DNA of 64,000 nucleotides from Polyangium fumosum (GCF_005144585.1 NZ_SSMQ01000045.1:42665-106664), one strand, 5' to 3'. Positions 33,234 through 43,529 are shown, counted from the stretch's first letter. Numbers and translations are program-made. The notes: generated by a model not told the origin, from the sequence alone.

Positions 33234-34229
33234 TCATTTCATGAGATGTTCGAGTCCCGAGAACAAGAGCACCTTCATGCCTTCCTCCCCGAACGGTTCC
33301 TGGGGGCGTTCGGCCGCGAGGCTCCACAATGCGGAGATGCGTGAGCCCGTTCTGCCCCGCGCGTCGCGGAGGCTCGCGGCCTTCGTAATCCACCCGTCGC
33401 CTGGGTTTGTCTGGGCGACCTTCACGAGCGCGGGCGTGAGCGCCTCCAGGAACAGCGTGGTCGCGTCCATCATCGGTGTTCGCGTGCCTTCTTCGTCGTC
33501 CTCGTACACGCAGGGTTTTTCGAGCTCGTGGTTCGCGAGGAGCTGGTCGACCGCTTCGATCTCCATCCGGCGCTCGTTCTCGACGATGACGTCCGGCGCC
33601 GCGAGCTCCTTCAATCGGCGGAGCCGGTTTCTCCGGTTCAGGATGCGCCGATACGCATCGTGAATTGCGCGGCCGAAGCTCGCTGTGCCCCCGAGCTCCA
33701 TGGATTCCTCCACGCTCGCCGCGCGCAGGGGAGGGGTGATCAAAGGGATCGACCACCAGACGAGCTCGTTCGGGGACCAACCATTCACGCGCCGCCCCGC
33801 GGCCTCGGCCTCGCCGATGCGCGAAAGGAGCGCGGCCGGGTCCTTGTAGGAGAGCTCCAGAAGGTCGTCCTCGGTCATTGCGAGGAGCGGCGCGAGGAGC
33901 TGCCGCGCGGGCCAAGGGACCACGGGGTCGACCATCGCGATGTGGGCGCATCGCCGAGGATCAGGTGGGTCTCCGAAGAGCTTGGGGCACAGGAGCCCAC
34001 CGACCACGAGCTCCCGTGTGCGGAAGTTCAGCGTCTCCGGACGTTCGACGTCGCCGGCGGACCAGGACGGCGAGCGCTCGGAAGCTCCGGTTTCGAGGGA
34101 GAGATCGAGCGTACGACCGCCGAGCGTGATGCGCAGCCCGATCACGCGGCCGAGCGCGCGGAGGCGCTGGAAGATCAGCGAGGAGGGCAGGTCCATCGAC
34201 ACGGTCACCGTGGCGGGTTCGTCGCGCAT
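33234..34229 (-). CDS. Stand-alone RNA polymerase beta-prime N-terminal clamp homologue
   Basis: 331 residues. Three blocks match the start of RpoC in order: GDVERPETLNFRTRELVVGG (RpoC GEVKKPETINYRT), LCPKLFG followed by CAHIAMVDPVV (RpoC F.ARIFG and MGHIELA.PV), and ITPPLRAA then HDAYRRILNRRNRLRRL and APDVIVENERRM (RpoC IPPDLRP, NDLYRRVINRNNRLKRL, APDIIVRNEKRM). The zinc-ribbon between blocks one and two is deleted, and everything after the coiled coil, including the NADFDGD active site, is absent. The retained helical hairpin is the part of beta-prime that docks sigma region 2. It cannot polymerise; sequestering or recruiting sigma is a possible role. Starts at the first ATG; no clear ribosome site. 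Convergent with the Ser tRNA cluster. Confidence 0.85.
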   Translation of the reverse strand: MRDEPATVTVSMDLPSSLIFQRLRALGRVIGLRITLGGRTLDLSLETGASERSPSWSAGDVERPETLNFRTRELVVGGLLCPKLFGDPPDPRRCAHIAMVDPVVPWPARQLLAPLLAMTEDDLLELSYKDPAALLSRIGEAEAAGRRVNGWSPNELVWWSIPLITPPLRAASVEESMELGGTASFGRAIHDAYRRILNRRNRLRRLKELAAPDVIVENERRMEIEAVDQLLANHELEKPCVYEDDEEGTRTPMMDATTLFLEALTPALVKVAQTNPGDGWITKAASLRDARGRTGSRISALWSLAAERPQEPFGEEGMKVLLFSGLEHLMK

Positions 34230-34324
34230 GAAGCGGCATGGTTGCGTGCTTCGACGGCGCGCGTCAATGGCCGGCGTGGGGCCGAGGCTTCCGTCGGGGG
34301 CGCTCTCCGTGGTAGGAATGCTTC

Positions 34325-35392
34325 GTGATACGCAGCCTTCTCAGCACTGCGGCCTCGCGCTTCGATACCGCCGTGGGCGGTGCCTTGCTCCTCCGGCGCA
34401 GCCGGCCCAAGGGGTCGCAGCCGGATCCCGAGGCGCTCGGTCACGCGGCGCGCATGGAAGCGCTCGCGCTCTTGCGGAGCATCTACGACTTGCCCGAGCA
34501 TTACGAGCTTGGGTTTTTCCAGACACCCGCGCCGATCACGCCCTCCATCACGCGGGTGCGGCCGATGGGCGGGCCCGAGCCGGGCACGGTGCTGGATCTG
34601 ACGTGGCCGAGCCGGTTCGAGCCGATCGCCGCCGACGTCCGCGAGAGATACCTTTCGCACGAGGCAAACGCCACCGCGGCAGCGCGGCTCTTTTTGCATG
34701 CGGGGCCAGCGCGGCCGGCTGCGATCCTGATTCATGGGTACCGTTGCGGCCAATATCGCCTCGAAGAGCGGCTCTGGCCCGTGCAATGGCTCTACGACCG
34801 TGGCCTCGACGTCGCGCTCTTCGTGTTGCCTTTCCACGCCGTGCGCTCGCACGAATCTTCGCCGCGGTTTCCCGGCAGTGATCCGCGCGTCACGAACGAG
34901 GGCTTTCGGCAGACCGTGCTCGATTTGCGCGCGCTCGTTTCGTTTCTGCGGGCTCGCGGATCCGAGGCCGTCGGCGTCATGGGCATGAGCCTCGGCGGAT
35001 ATTCGACGAGCTTGCTCTCGACCGTCGATGATCACGTCGCGTTTGCAGTCCCGATCATCCCGCTCGCCTCGATCGCTGACGTCGCGCGGGCCGCGGGCCG
35101 GTTCGTGGGCAGCCCCGAGGAGCAGCGCCGCCAGTACGAGGAGCTCGACGCCGTGCACCGCGTCGTGAGCCCGTTCGCGCGGCCCTCGCGGATCCCTTCG
35201 GATCAGGTGCTCGTCCTCGCGGCGAGCGAGGACAAGATTACCCCCGTGGATCACGCGCGCCGCCTCGCCGCGCATTTCAACGCGCCGCTCGAGACGTTCC
35301 ACGGCGGCCACTTGCTCCAGTTTGGCCGGGCAGACGCCTTCCGCGCCGTCGGCCGGATGCTCGGGCGTTTGGGCCTGCTCTCTCGGCGGTGA
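34325..35392 (+). CDS. Alpha/beta hydrolase (ABHD18-like)
   Basis: 355 residues from a GTG. Hydrolase-fold motifs: AAILIHGY oxyanion region, MGMSLGGYS nucleophile elbow, LAASEDKITP (Asp) and the HGGH near the C-terminus (His). The long N-terminal segment before the core recalls the ABHD18/DUF2048 group. Substrate unknown. A GTGA overlap leads into a 32-codon frame that runs into the opposite aminotransferase gene and is not credited. Confidence 0.82.
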   Translation: MIRSLLSTAASRFDTAVGGALLLRRSRPKGSQPDPEALGHAARMEALALLRSIYDLPEHYELGFFQTPAPITPSITRVRPMGGPEPGTVLDLTWPSRFEPIAADVRERYLSHEANATAAARLFLHAGPARPAAILIHGYRCGQYRLEERLWPVQWLYDRGLDVALFVLPFHAVRSHESSPRFPGSDPRVTNEGFRQTVLDLRALVSFLRARGSEAVGVMGMSLGGYSTSLLSTVDDHVAFAVPIIPLASIADVARAAGRFVGSPEEQRRQYEELDAVHRVVSPFARPSRIPSDQVLVLAASEDKITPVDHARRLAAHFNAPLETFHGGHLLQFGRADAFRAVGRMLGRLGLLSRR

Positions 35393-35470
35393 ACGACGAG
35401 CCGCGCGCCGCGCTCGAACGCGCCGCCGAGCAGGAGCTCGACGACGCCACGTTCGAGCGGGCGCTCGGCG

Positions 35471-36835
<1,365 letters not shown>

Positions 36836-36848
36836 GGCGATGAATCCG

Positions 36849-38789
36849 TCAGGCCTTGGCAGGGGGCGTCGCGTCGGGCTCGTCTTGGAGGGGGACGATC
36901 TTCGGCTCCACCGTTTTCGGCATGAGCGCGAGGAAGAGGCCGATGCAGAAGACGAGCGAGATCAGGGTGAGCGCCGTGTATTTGTCGTCGTTCCAGTAGG
37001 AGCTGATCCACACGAACTGGCTCAGCGCCGCGAGGCCGAAGAGCGGGGCCTCGAAATCCCTCCGCACCTTCGTGAGCGGCGCCGAGAGGATCATGAACGA
37101 GTAGTAATAGCAGGTGAGCTGGGACAAGAGGATCAGCCAGACCTGTCCCAGGCATTGCGCGACCCACAGGTTCTTGATCCGGCGCTGCACCCAGATGCTC
37201 AGCGCGAGGGTGAGGCCGATGATCAGGTACGCGACGATCTTGTACTTCTTGTACCGCTCGTTGCGCATGTTCTTCCAGGTCTCGAAGGGATCGATGAGCT
37301 TGATGTCCTTCGTGAACTTCATGCGCCCGGAGGCCTTGCTCGCGGCATCCTTGTAATGGAACACGTCGCTGATTTTCTGGACCGTGTCCGGGTTCATGAG
37401 GCCGCGGGCCTTGAGCCGCTCCGAGATCGGCGTGAGCGCCTCGCCGATCTGCGAGATCGCCTGCGCCTTCATGTCGTGCGCGACGAGCACGCGCAGGCCC
37501 ATGTGGTTCGTGAGCGGGGTCTGGTCGTGGACCTCGAGCGTGTGCTTGTAGAAATCGTGGTACGAGCGCGGGCCAGACACGGCAAGGCTGAGCGGAATGA
37601 GCACCGCCGCCGCGGCCGTGCCGCCGAGGAGCATTTGCACCTGCTCGCGCGTCATCTTGTGCTTCCGCACGATCGTCCAGCCGACCGTCACGAGCAGGCC
37701 GACCACGCAGAGGCCGGGGAAGATACGCAAGAGCCCGGCATAGACGAGCGCCGCGCCCGCGAGCTTCGGGTATTTCTTGCGGAGGAGGCAGACCGAGAGG
37801 ACGAGGAAAAAGAGCCAGTCCTGTCGCAGGAACGCGCCGCCGGTCCAGTAGAACGGCGCCGACGACTGGCAGCCCCAGAAGATCGCCCCGACCGCGAACA
37901 CGCGCCATCCGAACGCCCACCATAGGGCGACGAACATGCCGAGCGTGTACACGATGTCGAGGGCCGAAAGGAGCTGGCAATACCACACGCTGGCCGGCTG
38001 CAATTCGGCGAAGAACCGGCCCATGATGGTCCACACGGGCGGCGGGTTGTACCCGTGGTCCTTCTGCATGTCCTCCCAGTAGCCCTTGCCCGAGACGGCC
38101 CGGAAGAACTTCACGTCTTCCTTGAACTTCTCCCAGCGCTCCGGCGGGAAATGGTTCTTGCACGTCTCGCCGGGGTTCTCGAGGAACTGCGCGGCCGGCA
38201 CGAGGAGGTTGTCGCCGCCGAGGTTCCGGATCTTCTTGTCCGGGTGGCGCACCTCCTTCGTCATGTCGATGCGCTCGACGCGGCCGTCCACGTGCTTGTA
38301 ATTGACGACCCCGAGCTCGTCCTGCGCGATGAGCGAGCACTTGTAAAGGCCGTCGTACCCCATTTCCTTGAAGTACTTGGCCCCCATGTAATAGTGGAAC
38401 TGGTCCCATCGGTGGTAATACTGCGGGTATCCGAAGCGGAACCCGTTGAAGTAAGCCACGATGGCCGCGACCGCGAGCGTCACGCCGATGTACTTCTTCC
38501 AGCGCTCGGAGACCGGGCGCTTCATCGCCGCGCGGTGATGCTCGTAGAAGACGCAGCCCGCCGCCGTGATGGCGAGCGCCGCCTTCATGATGTCGACGGT
38601 GCGGGCGTGGTCGTCGGTGAGCTTCGTGATCCCGAACGTGGCGAGCGCGGTCGTGCCGAGCACCGCCAGGTACCGGAACCAGACGCGCACGCGCTCGTCG
38701 ACGGACCGGTCCACGAACCACAGAAGGAAGAAGTAGAGGGCACTGACGAGGACGAGCAGAAATATCTGCGGGATGCTGAGCTGCTTCAT
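36849..38789 (-). CDS. Polytopic membrane protein, GT-C glycosyltransferase-like
   Basis: 646 residues with about 12 hydrophobic helices (IFLLVLVSALYFFLLW, LLFFLVLSVCLLRK, AALVYAGLLRIFPGL, ILLSQLTCYYYSFMIL). The first large periplasmic loop starts RWDQFHYYMGAKYFKE, an acidic residue in the first loop as in GT-C enzymes (DUF2029/GT87 style), which use polyprenyl-phosphate sugars. Assignment is by topology and this motif only. Probably co-transcribed with the downstream aminotransferase. Confidence 0.7.
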   Translation of the reverse strand: MKQLSIPQIFLLVLVSALYFFLLWFVDRSVDERVRVWFRYLAVLGTTALATFGITKLTDDHARTVDIMKAALAITAAGCVFYEHHRAAMKRPVSERWKKYIGVTLAVAAIVAYFNGFRFGYPQYYHRWDQFHYYMGAKYFKEMGYDGLYKCSLIAQDELGVVNYKHVDGRVERIDMTKEVRHPDKKIRNLGGDNLLVPAAQFLENPGETCKNHFPPERWEKFKEDVKFFRAVSGKGYWEDMQKDHGYNPPPVWTIMGRFFAELQPASVWYCQLLSALDIVYTLGMFVALWWAFGWRVFAVGAIFWGCQSSAPFYWTGGAFLRQDWLFFLVLSVCLLRKKYPKLAGAALVYAGLLRIFPGLCVVGLLVTVGWTIVRKHKMTREQVQMLLGGTAAAAVLIPLSLAVSGPRSYHDFYKHTLEVHDQTPLTNHMGLRVLVAHDMKAQAISQIGEALTPISERLKARGLMNPDTVQKISDVFHYKDAASKASGRMKFTKDIKLIDPFETWKNMRNERYKKYKIVAYLIIGLTLALSIWVQRRIKNLWVAQCLGQVWLILLSQLTCYYYSFMILSAPLTKVRRDFEAPLFGLAALSQFVWISSYWNDDKYTALTLISLVFCIGLFLALMPKTVEPKIVPLQDEPDATPPAKA

Positions 38790-39079
38790 TCGACGCTTCG
38801 TGCGAAAGGAGGGCCGCGCCCGCCGCCACGGACGGTCAAGGCGGCGAGAGCGGGCCGGACGTTCGGCGACACCTTAGGCGGACCTTGACCGATTGCCTAG
38901 TGCGATGAGCCACGTCGCTTCACGCGGCGCGTCAGTCCTCCACGGTCGACCGCCGCAAACGGCCTTTCGCAGGCCCGTGCGGGCAGGGCCCCAGGGGAGG
39001 ACCGGACGGGACCGGAGCGCTTCGGGGAAAGCCCCGAGGCGATACTGGAAGGGCTCGTCTTCCCGCCTCGGGCGGAGGC

Positions 39080-39721
39080 ATGAGAGACGCGGATTCCACG
39101 CGAAATCCCGCGCGCTTCGGCCTGCCGCTCGTGTATCGTCGAGCCGTGGTCACGAAAGTGATTTCGCCATTCTTCGCGGTGGAGCCTGGGGGCAGCGGCA
39201 AGCCGTCGTCGCGCGGTGATCAGAGCCCGCCTTCGCGGGTCGAGCGATCGGGTCGCGGCGAACGCGAGGAAGGGGAGATGGGCTTCGTGCTCGAGTCCGG
39301 CGACGCCGCAGAGCCGCTGCCCTGCAGGCTCGTGCTCGGCTTTCGCGAGGCGCTCTCGGCCGCCGAGGATCCGGCCGTGGCCATGCCCGCGCGGCTCGTG
39401 ATCGTCGAGCCAGACGGGAGGACCGACGACTGGCTCGCGCGCTGGTCCGAGGATGATGAGCAGGTGCGTCGCACCGTGACGATCTGTCGCACGCACGACG
39501 CTACGAAGGTGACGGCGGTCGTCACGCTCGCCTCGTACGGGCGTGGGACGGCGACGTCGCTCGCGGTCGAGTCGGTCACGCTCCCGCAGCGTCGCCGCAT
39601 CGTGCGCAGCGGCGTGCATCCGAAGTCGTTCCTCGACGCGGTGCTGTCGCGCGTGCGGCAAGGTCAGGGCAGCGCGGGCGCCGCGAGCTTCGAGCCGACC
39701 GATCCGTCGCCGTCCGCGTAG
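39080..39721 (+). CDS. Hypothetical protein
   Basis: 213 residues, family not recognised. A GTG at 39146 (VVTKVISPFF) is an alternative start. The C-terminal half alternates strand-like segments (TVTICRTHDATKVTAVVTLASYG) and a helix; no signal or membrane segment. The region on the opposite strand also stays open but lacks codon bias and ribosome sites. Confidence 0.5.
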   Translation: MRDADSTRNPARFGLPLVYRRAVVTKVISPFFAVEPGGSGKPSSRGDQSPPSRVERSGRGEREEGEMGFVLESGDAAEPLPCRLVLGFREALSAAEDPAVAMPARLVIVEPDGRTDDWLARWSEDDEQVRRTVTICRTHDATKVTAVVTLASYGRGTATSLAVESVTLPQRRRIVRSGVHPKSFLDAVLSRVRQGQGSAGAASFEPTDPSPSA

Positions 39722-39776
39722 AGCAACAGAGCAACAAAGCAGCGCTCGATCGCCTGGTTTTCTCGCGATTCGCGGT

Positions 39777-39805
39777 TTGCACCGTGGACGCTGAGATGGT
39801 AGGGT
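39777..39805 (+). promoter_or_regulatory. Putative promoter of a short transcript
   Basis: TTGCAC, 17-bp spacer, TAGGGT; about 440 bp later a strong terminator occurs with no substantial gene between. Confidence 0.4.
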
Positions 39806-39811
39806 CGAAGC

Positions 39812-40246
39812 AGTACCGGAGGGATTCGCGTCCGGGATTGGTCCTGCTGGGGAGTACCCTGGCGTCGGTACGAAACCACATCGCCGCGCCCTTGGCACGA
39901 CGATGCATCGAACGAACACCCACGCCTGCCGAGCGCGCAAGCGCAGGCTCGGCAACGGGGTGCCGGCAAGCCGGAGGAGGGATGGTCACCATGCAGAACA
40001 CCCGTGGCTCTAACCCGGAGGCTTCGGGCTACTGACCATCACGAGGTGCTCGTAGCGGCGTTCGCGTCGCTGGGCATCAGGTCCTCCGGCATGGAGGCGC
40101 CATAGGGCGCGCCTCTTCACCGGCGGGCCGGGTCAGAGTTGGCCTCCGCTTGGATCTCGACATCGACGGGAGTCGACGCGGAATCCAGGACAGGGATGTG
40201 GGGCCTGAGCGGGCCAGAGGTGAGACCTCCGGCCCGCTCTTTTTTT
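39812..40246 (+). ncRNA. Candidate non-coding transcript or structured leader
   Basis: Bounded by a promoter-like pair and a strong terminator, and not occupied by a convincing gene. It contains several GC-rich inverted repeats and a 17-codon frame (39982-40035, MVTMQNTRG..) with GGAGGAGG just upstream. No known riboswitch class was recognised. It may be a leader of the lipoprotein gene at 40282. Confidence 0.4.
40207..40246 (+). terminator. Strong Rho-independent terminator
   Basis: GAGCGGGCC pairs perfectly with GGCCCGCTC; an inner GAGGT/ACCTC stem fills the loop; seven Ts follow. Confidence 0.9.
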
Positions 40247-40281
40247 GTGCTCGTGCAGCGGAGCGCGCCACGCTCACGGCG

Positions 40282-40830
40282 ATGTTGCTCTCCGCTGGAA
40301 ATACCTTCCTCGTCGGCCTCGTCGGGGCGCTCTTCTTCGTGGGTTGCGGCGACGGCAAGGTCGATCCCCATCACCCTGGTACGTTTCTCGGCACCTACGA
40401 GGTCTCCGCCACGCGCGAGACGACGACGTGTGGGCAGAACGCGCTCGGCTCGCCCGCGACGTGGGAGTTTGAGGTCCGCCTCTCGCGCGGCGACGGCGAT
40501 CTCTACTGGGACAGCGGCGCCGAGGTCACCCCCGGGACGCTCGGCTCCGACGGTCGACGTTTCTCCTTCACGACGAGCCTCGTCGTCGACATGCGCGCGG
40601 GCGAGACGCCGAGCAACCTGCCGCCTTGCACGATCGTGCGCGGCGATCGCGCCGAAGGGCTGCTCGACGAGGACGAGGGCGGCTTTACGGGCGAGCTCGC
40701 GTATTCGTTCACGCCGTCGCAAGGCTCGAACTGCACGGACCTCGTGACGGGCGCGCAGCCGACCTTCGCGGCGCTGCCGTGCACGATGACGTACGTGCTC
40801 TCGGCCGAGCGGACGGTTGCGCCGCCCTGA
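40282..40830 (+). CDS. Lipoprotein of unknown function
   Basis: 182 residues. The signal ends in a lipobox (LFFVGCGDG). The mature part is beta-rich with cysteines (TTTCGQNALG, LPPCTIVRG, NCTDLV, LPCTMTYV) that could form two disulfides. It starts 36 bp after a terminator, so attenuation is possible, and overlaps the next gene (TGATG). Confidence 0.8.
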   Translation: MLLSAGNTFLVGLVGALFFVGCGDGKVDPHHPGTFLGTYEVSATRETTTCGQNALGSPATWEFEVRLSRGDGDLYWDSGAEVTPGTLGSDGRRFSFTTSLVVDMRAGETPSNLPPCTIVRGDRAEGLLDEDEGGFTGELAYSFTPSQGSNCTDLVTGAQPTFAALPCTMTYVLSAERTVAPP

Positions 40831-41552
40831 TGCTCTCGGCCTACGACAGGAACCTCGCGCGCCGCGCGCTCGGCATCGCCGCGCTCGTCGGGTGTGTCGT
40901 GCTGCTCGTCGTCACGGCGACGGACGAGGGTGGAGGTTTCGCGCGACGTGCGGCGCTCTGCGCGGCGCTCGCGCCGGCGGCGGGCGGGATCGGCGCGCTC
41001 GCGGCGGCGAGGATCGCTCGTGCACGCGGAGAGGCGCGCGCGCTCGAAGCGCTCGGCGCGGATCCTTTCCGTGTGATGCGCGGCGCCGTGCTCGGCGGGG
41101 TGATCGTCGCGGCGATCGGACCCGCCCTCGTGTTCGCCGATCTCGCCGATCTCGAACCGCTGTTCCCGAGGCCCGCGGCGCCGAGCGCCTGGATCGCCGA
41201 ACCGGACGGCGGCATGCGTGACGCGACCCGCGGCACGAGGCTCGGGCCCGGCGGCGCGCTCGAGGTCGCTGCGCGCGCCTCGGAGGCCTCGGCAGGGGCG
41301 GCCGTCGGGGAGCGTCGCGCGGCCGTCGGGATCGCGCTCGTGCTCCTCGCGTTCGCCGCGCCGCTCGGGGCCACGCGGGACGGGGGTTCGTCCGGCCGTG
41401 CCGCGTTCGCCGTGCTCCTCGTCGTCGCCATGATCGCCGCGTTCCAGTTCGTCGCGGCGGGTCGCGCGAGCGCGTTCGTCGTGTGCGTCCCGCCGCTCGT
41501 CCTGCTCGCGCATGCGCTCGTCTCGCGCTACCGTCCCGCCCCTCCCCGATGA
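40830..41552 (+). CDS. Integral membrane protein, possible LptF/G-type permease fragment
   Basis: 240 residues with about five helices (ALGIAALVGCVVLLVV, RAAFAVLLVVAMIAAF). The segment ARGEARALEALGADPFRVMRGA after the second helix resembles the coupling loop of LptF/LptG permeases, but the protein is shorter than those (about 360) and the periplasmic jellyroll is missing. Translationally coupled on both sides (TGATG with the lipoprotein, ATGA with the peptidase). Confidence 0.6.
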   Translation: MLSAYDRNLARRALGIAALVGCVVLLVVTATDEGGGFARRAALCAALAPAAGGIGALAAARIARARGEARALEALGADPFRVMRGAVLGGVIVAAIGPALVFADLADLEPLFPRPAAPSAWIAEPDGGMRDATRGTRLGPGGALEVAARASEASAGAAVGERRAAVGIALVLLAFAAPLGATRDGGSSGRAAFAVLLVVAMIAAFQFVAAGRASAFVVCVPPLVLLAHALVSRYRPAPPR

Positions 41553-42463
41553 GCGAACCGATCGTATCGCAGGGCGGATTCCTGGGCCGGTTCGGCGTCG
41601 TCGTGCACGGCGGCGCCGGCAACGTCAAACCCGAGCGTCGCGCGAAACACGCGGAAGGTTGTCTCCGCGCCGCGCGCGCGGGCCTCGAAGTGCTGCGGCA
41701 GGGCGGCAGCGCGCTCGACGCCGTGGAGCGCGCCGCGCGCGTGCTCGAGGACGATACGCTCTTCAACGCGGGCACGGGTGCGTGCCTCGACGAGGAGGGG
41801 CGCGTCGCGCACGACGCTTCGATCATGGAGGGGCGTGGCCTCGCGGCCGGCGCGGTGTGCGATCTGCGCGGCTTTGCGAATCCGATCTCGATCGCGCGCG
41901 CCGCGCTCGACGATGGGCGCCACGTGCTTTACGCGTCCGAAGGCGCATCGCGGTTTGCCCGCGCGCGTGGCTTCGTCCCGGTCGGGGACGAGGCGCTCGT
42001 CACGGAGGCGGCGCGCGAGGCGCTCGCGACGGCGCGGGCGGGCGCGGTGCCGATGGGCTGGGCGGGCAACACGATCGGCGCGGTGGCGCTCGACGGTCAT
42101 GGGCTCCTCGCGGCGGCGACGAGCACGGGCGGCATGGTGAACAAGCGCGTGGGGCGCGTGGGCGACTCGCCGATCATCGGCGCGGGCACGTATGCCGACG
42201 ACGAGGCGGGCGCGGTGTCCACGACGGGCCACGGCGAGGGCATGATCCGGCTCTGCATCGCGCGGACGGCCGTGGAGCACATGCGCGGGGGCGTGGCCGC
42301 GGAGGAGGCGCTCCGCCGCTCGATCGAGCATTTGCGCGCCCGGATTGGATCGACGGGCGGCGCTGTCGCGATCGATCCGCGCGGGAACTACGGCCTCTCG
42401 CGCTCGACGGCGTCGATGTCGTGGGCCGCGACGTGGGCCGAAGGCGAAGCGTCGGGCTTCTAG
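41549..42463 (+). CDS. Isoaspartyl peptidase/L-asparaginase (Ntn hydrolase)
   Basis: 304 residues. Family motifs: VVVHGGAGNVKPERR, DTLFNAGTGACLDEEG, TSTGGMVNKRVGRVGDSPI, GAGTYADDEAGAVS and TGHGEGMIR. These enzymes cleave themselves before a catalytic Thr. At that site the sequence is WAGNTIGAVALD: the Thr is present but the preceding residue is Asn, where the usual motif is G-T-V-G-A-V. The final gene of a coupled three-gene unit, followed by a long hairpin. Confidence 0.9.
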   Translation: MSEPIVSQGGFLGRFGVVVHGGAGNVKPERRAKHAEGCLRAARAGLEVLRQGGSALDAVERAARVLEDDTLFNAGTGACLDEEGRVAHDASIMEGRGLAAGAVCDLRGFANPISIARAALDDGRHVLYASEGASRFARARGFVPVGDEALVTEAAREALATARAGAVPMGWAGNTIGAVALDGHGLLAAATSTGGMVNKRVGRVGDSPIIGAGTYADDEAGAVSTTGHGEGMIRLCIARTAVEHMRGGVAAEEALRRSIEHLRARIGSTGGAVAIDPRGNYGLSRSTASMSWAATWAEGEASGF

Positions 42464-42902
42464 ATCCTGCGGTTCGGCGGGGCGATCGGCCTCGATGCAC
42501 AACCGTCCCGCGCTCGTCAAATCTTTTGCAACGAAAGCCGACCCGTCCCTGCGCTTTTCCTGGATCCCATGTGAATCCGGATAGATCGGCGCAGGGGTGA
42601 GGTCGGCTTTCGTTTTGTCGTCCTGGAAATATTACGCCTACCGTGCACACGCGCCGGACGGAGGCGGGGGCGCGCAAAAAGAGGAGAGGGGGCGATCGAA
42701 GAAATGCTTGACGGCCGGGCAGAAACTCCGAACATACGAACCCACCACACGGTGACCTTCTCGGTGCCGTGAGGTCGCGGGTTCGGCAACGGTCGAACCC
42801 GGTGAACCATCTCGTTCCCGAGAGGTGAGATATCTGCCAGCGCGCAATGGGGCGTAGACTGAGTCCAGGTAGATTGCCGACGAAGGAACAGGTTAGGTCA
42901 AC
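42464..42902. other. Intergenic region between peptidase and hcp genes
   Basis: Holds the long hairpin at 42531-42616 and, nearer hcp, inverted repeats CACGG/CCGTG and CGGGTTCG/CGAACCCG (about 42758-42802) that may fold in the hcp leader. TTGACG at 42708 has only a weak -10 partner. No gene supported. Confidence 0.5.
42531..42616 (+). terminator. Long hairpin terminator after the peptidase gene
   Basis: ACGAAAGCCGACC pairs over 13 bp with GGTCGGCTTTCGT, enclosing a second stem CCCTGCGC/GCGCAGGG and a 30-nt head; TTTT follows. Unusually long for a simple terminator. Confidence 0.75.
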
Positions 42903-43406
42903 ATGGCTCTCAATGCATATCTCCGTCTGAAGGGGCAGAAGCAGGGCGAGATCAAGGGCTCCGTGACCCAGAAGGGTCGCGAGAACAGCATCATGATCAT
43001 CGCGGTCTCGCACGAGATCATGAGCCCCCGCGATCCGGCGAGCGGCCTGCCGACTGGCAAGCGCATGCACAAGCCCTTCATCGTGACGAAGGAGCTCGAT
43101 AAGGCGTCGCCGCTGCTCTACAGCTCGCTCGTGAACAACGAGAACATCTCGGAGTGGGAGCTCAAGCACTTCACGCCGCAGGTGAAGGCGCAGCAGGGCG
43201 TCGGCACCGAGGTGAACCACTACACGGTGAAGCTGATCAACGCGAACATCGCGTCGATCAACTTCCGCATGCCGAACAACCGGAACCCCGATCTCATGAA
43301 GTACGCCGAGTACGAGGAGATCGCGTTCACGTACCAGAAGATCATCTGGACGTGGACCGAGGGCGGCATCACGGCCGAGGACGACTGGGAGACGCCGATC
43401 GTCTGA
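42903..43406 (+). CDS. hcp: Hcp-family type VI secretion tube protein 1
   Basis: 167 residues, Hcp/DUF796 fold. Matching segments: MALNAYLRLKGQKQGEI, GSVTQKGRENSI, HKPFIVTKELDKASPLLY, HYTVKLINANIASINF, YEEIAFTYQKI and IWTWTEGGITAEDDWE. Hcp hexamers form the T6SS inner tube and can carry effectors. No sheath, spike or baseplate gene lies in the window, so it is an orphan here. Starts at 42903; terminator follows. Confidence 0.92.
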   Translation: MALNAYLRLKGQKQGEIKGSVTQKGRENSIMIIAVSHEIMSPRDPASGLPTGKRMHKPFIVTKELDKASPLLYSSLVNNENISEWELKHFTPQVKAQQGVGTEVNHYTVKLINANIASINFRMPNNRNPDLMKYAEYEEIAFTYQKIIWTWTEGGITAEDDWETPIV

Positions 43407-43433
43407 TGTTGGGTTAACACCCAGCGAAATCAG

Positions 43434-43461
43434 CCGGGCGGCCAACGTGCCGCCCGGTTTT
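43434..43461 (+). terminator. Terminator between the hcp copies
   Basis: CCGGGCGGC, loop CAACGT, GCCGCCCGG, then TTTT. The two hcp genes are therefore probably separately expressed. Confidence 0.88.
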
Positions 43462-43529
43462 CGTTTGTCCGTAGGACGGGGGCAGAGTAAGCTCTTCCAA
43501 GATTGGTGCCGAGGCTCGATGGATCCCCG

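Noticed and set aside
25339..33240. Prophage carrying tRNA genes
   Set aside because: No integrase, capsid, terminase, tail or lysis gene is visible; only HNH and tRNA genes, which is not enough.
33091..33663. Frame on the + strand over Ser tRNAs and the RpoC-like gene
   Set aside because: Shadow of the tRNA genes and of the - strand RpoC-like gene.
38897..39955. Large - strand frame opposite the 39080 gene
   Set aside because: Strong Arg/Ala bias, no recognisable motif, no ribosome site; it also covers the promoter-like region at 39777.
39960..40080. Possible cyclic-di-GMP or cobalamin riboswitch
   Set aside because: The conserved core strings of those classes were looked for and not found; only generic hairpins are present.
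42700..42740. Sigma-70 promoter for hcp (TTGACG)
   Set aside because: The -10 hexamer at any reasonable spacing matches poorly.
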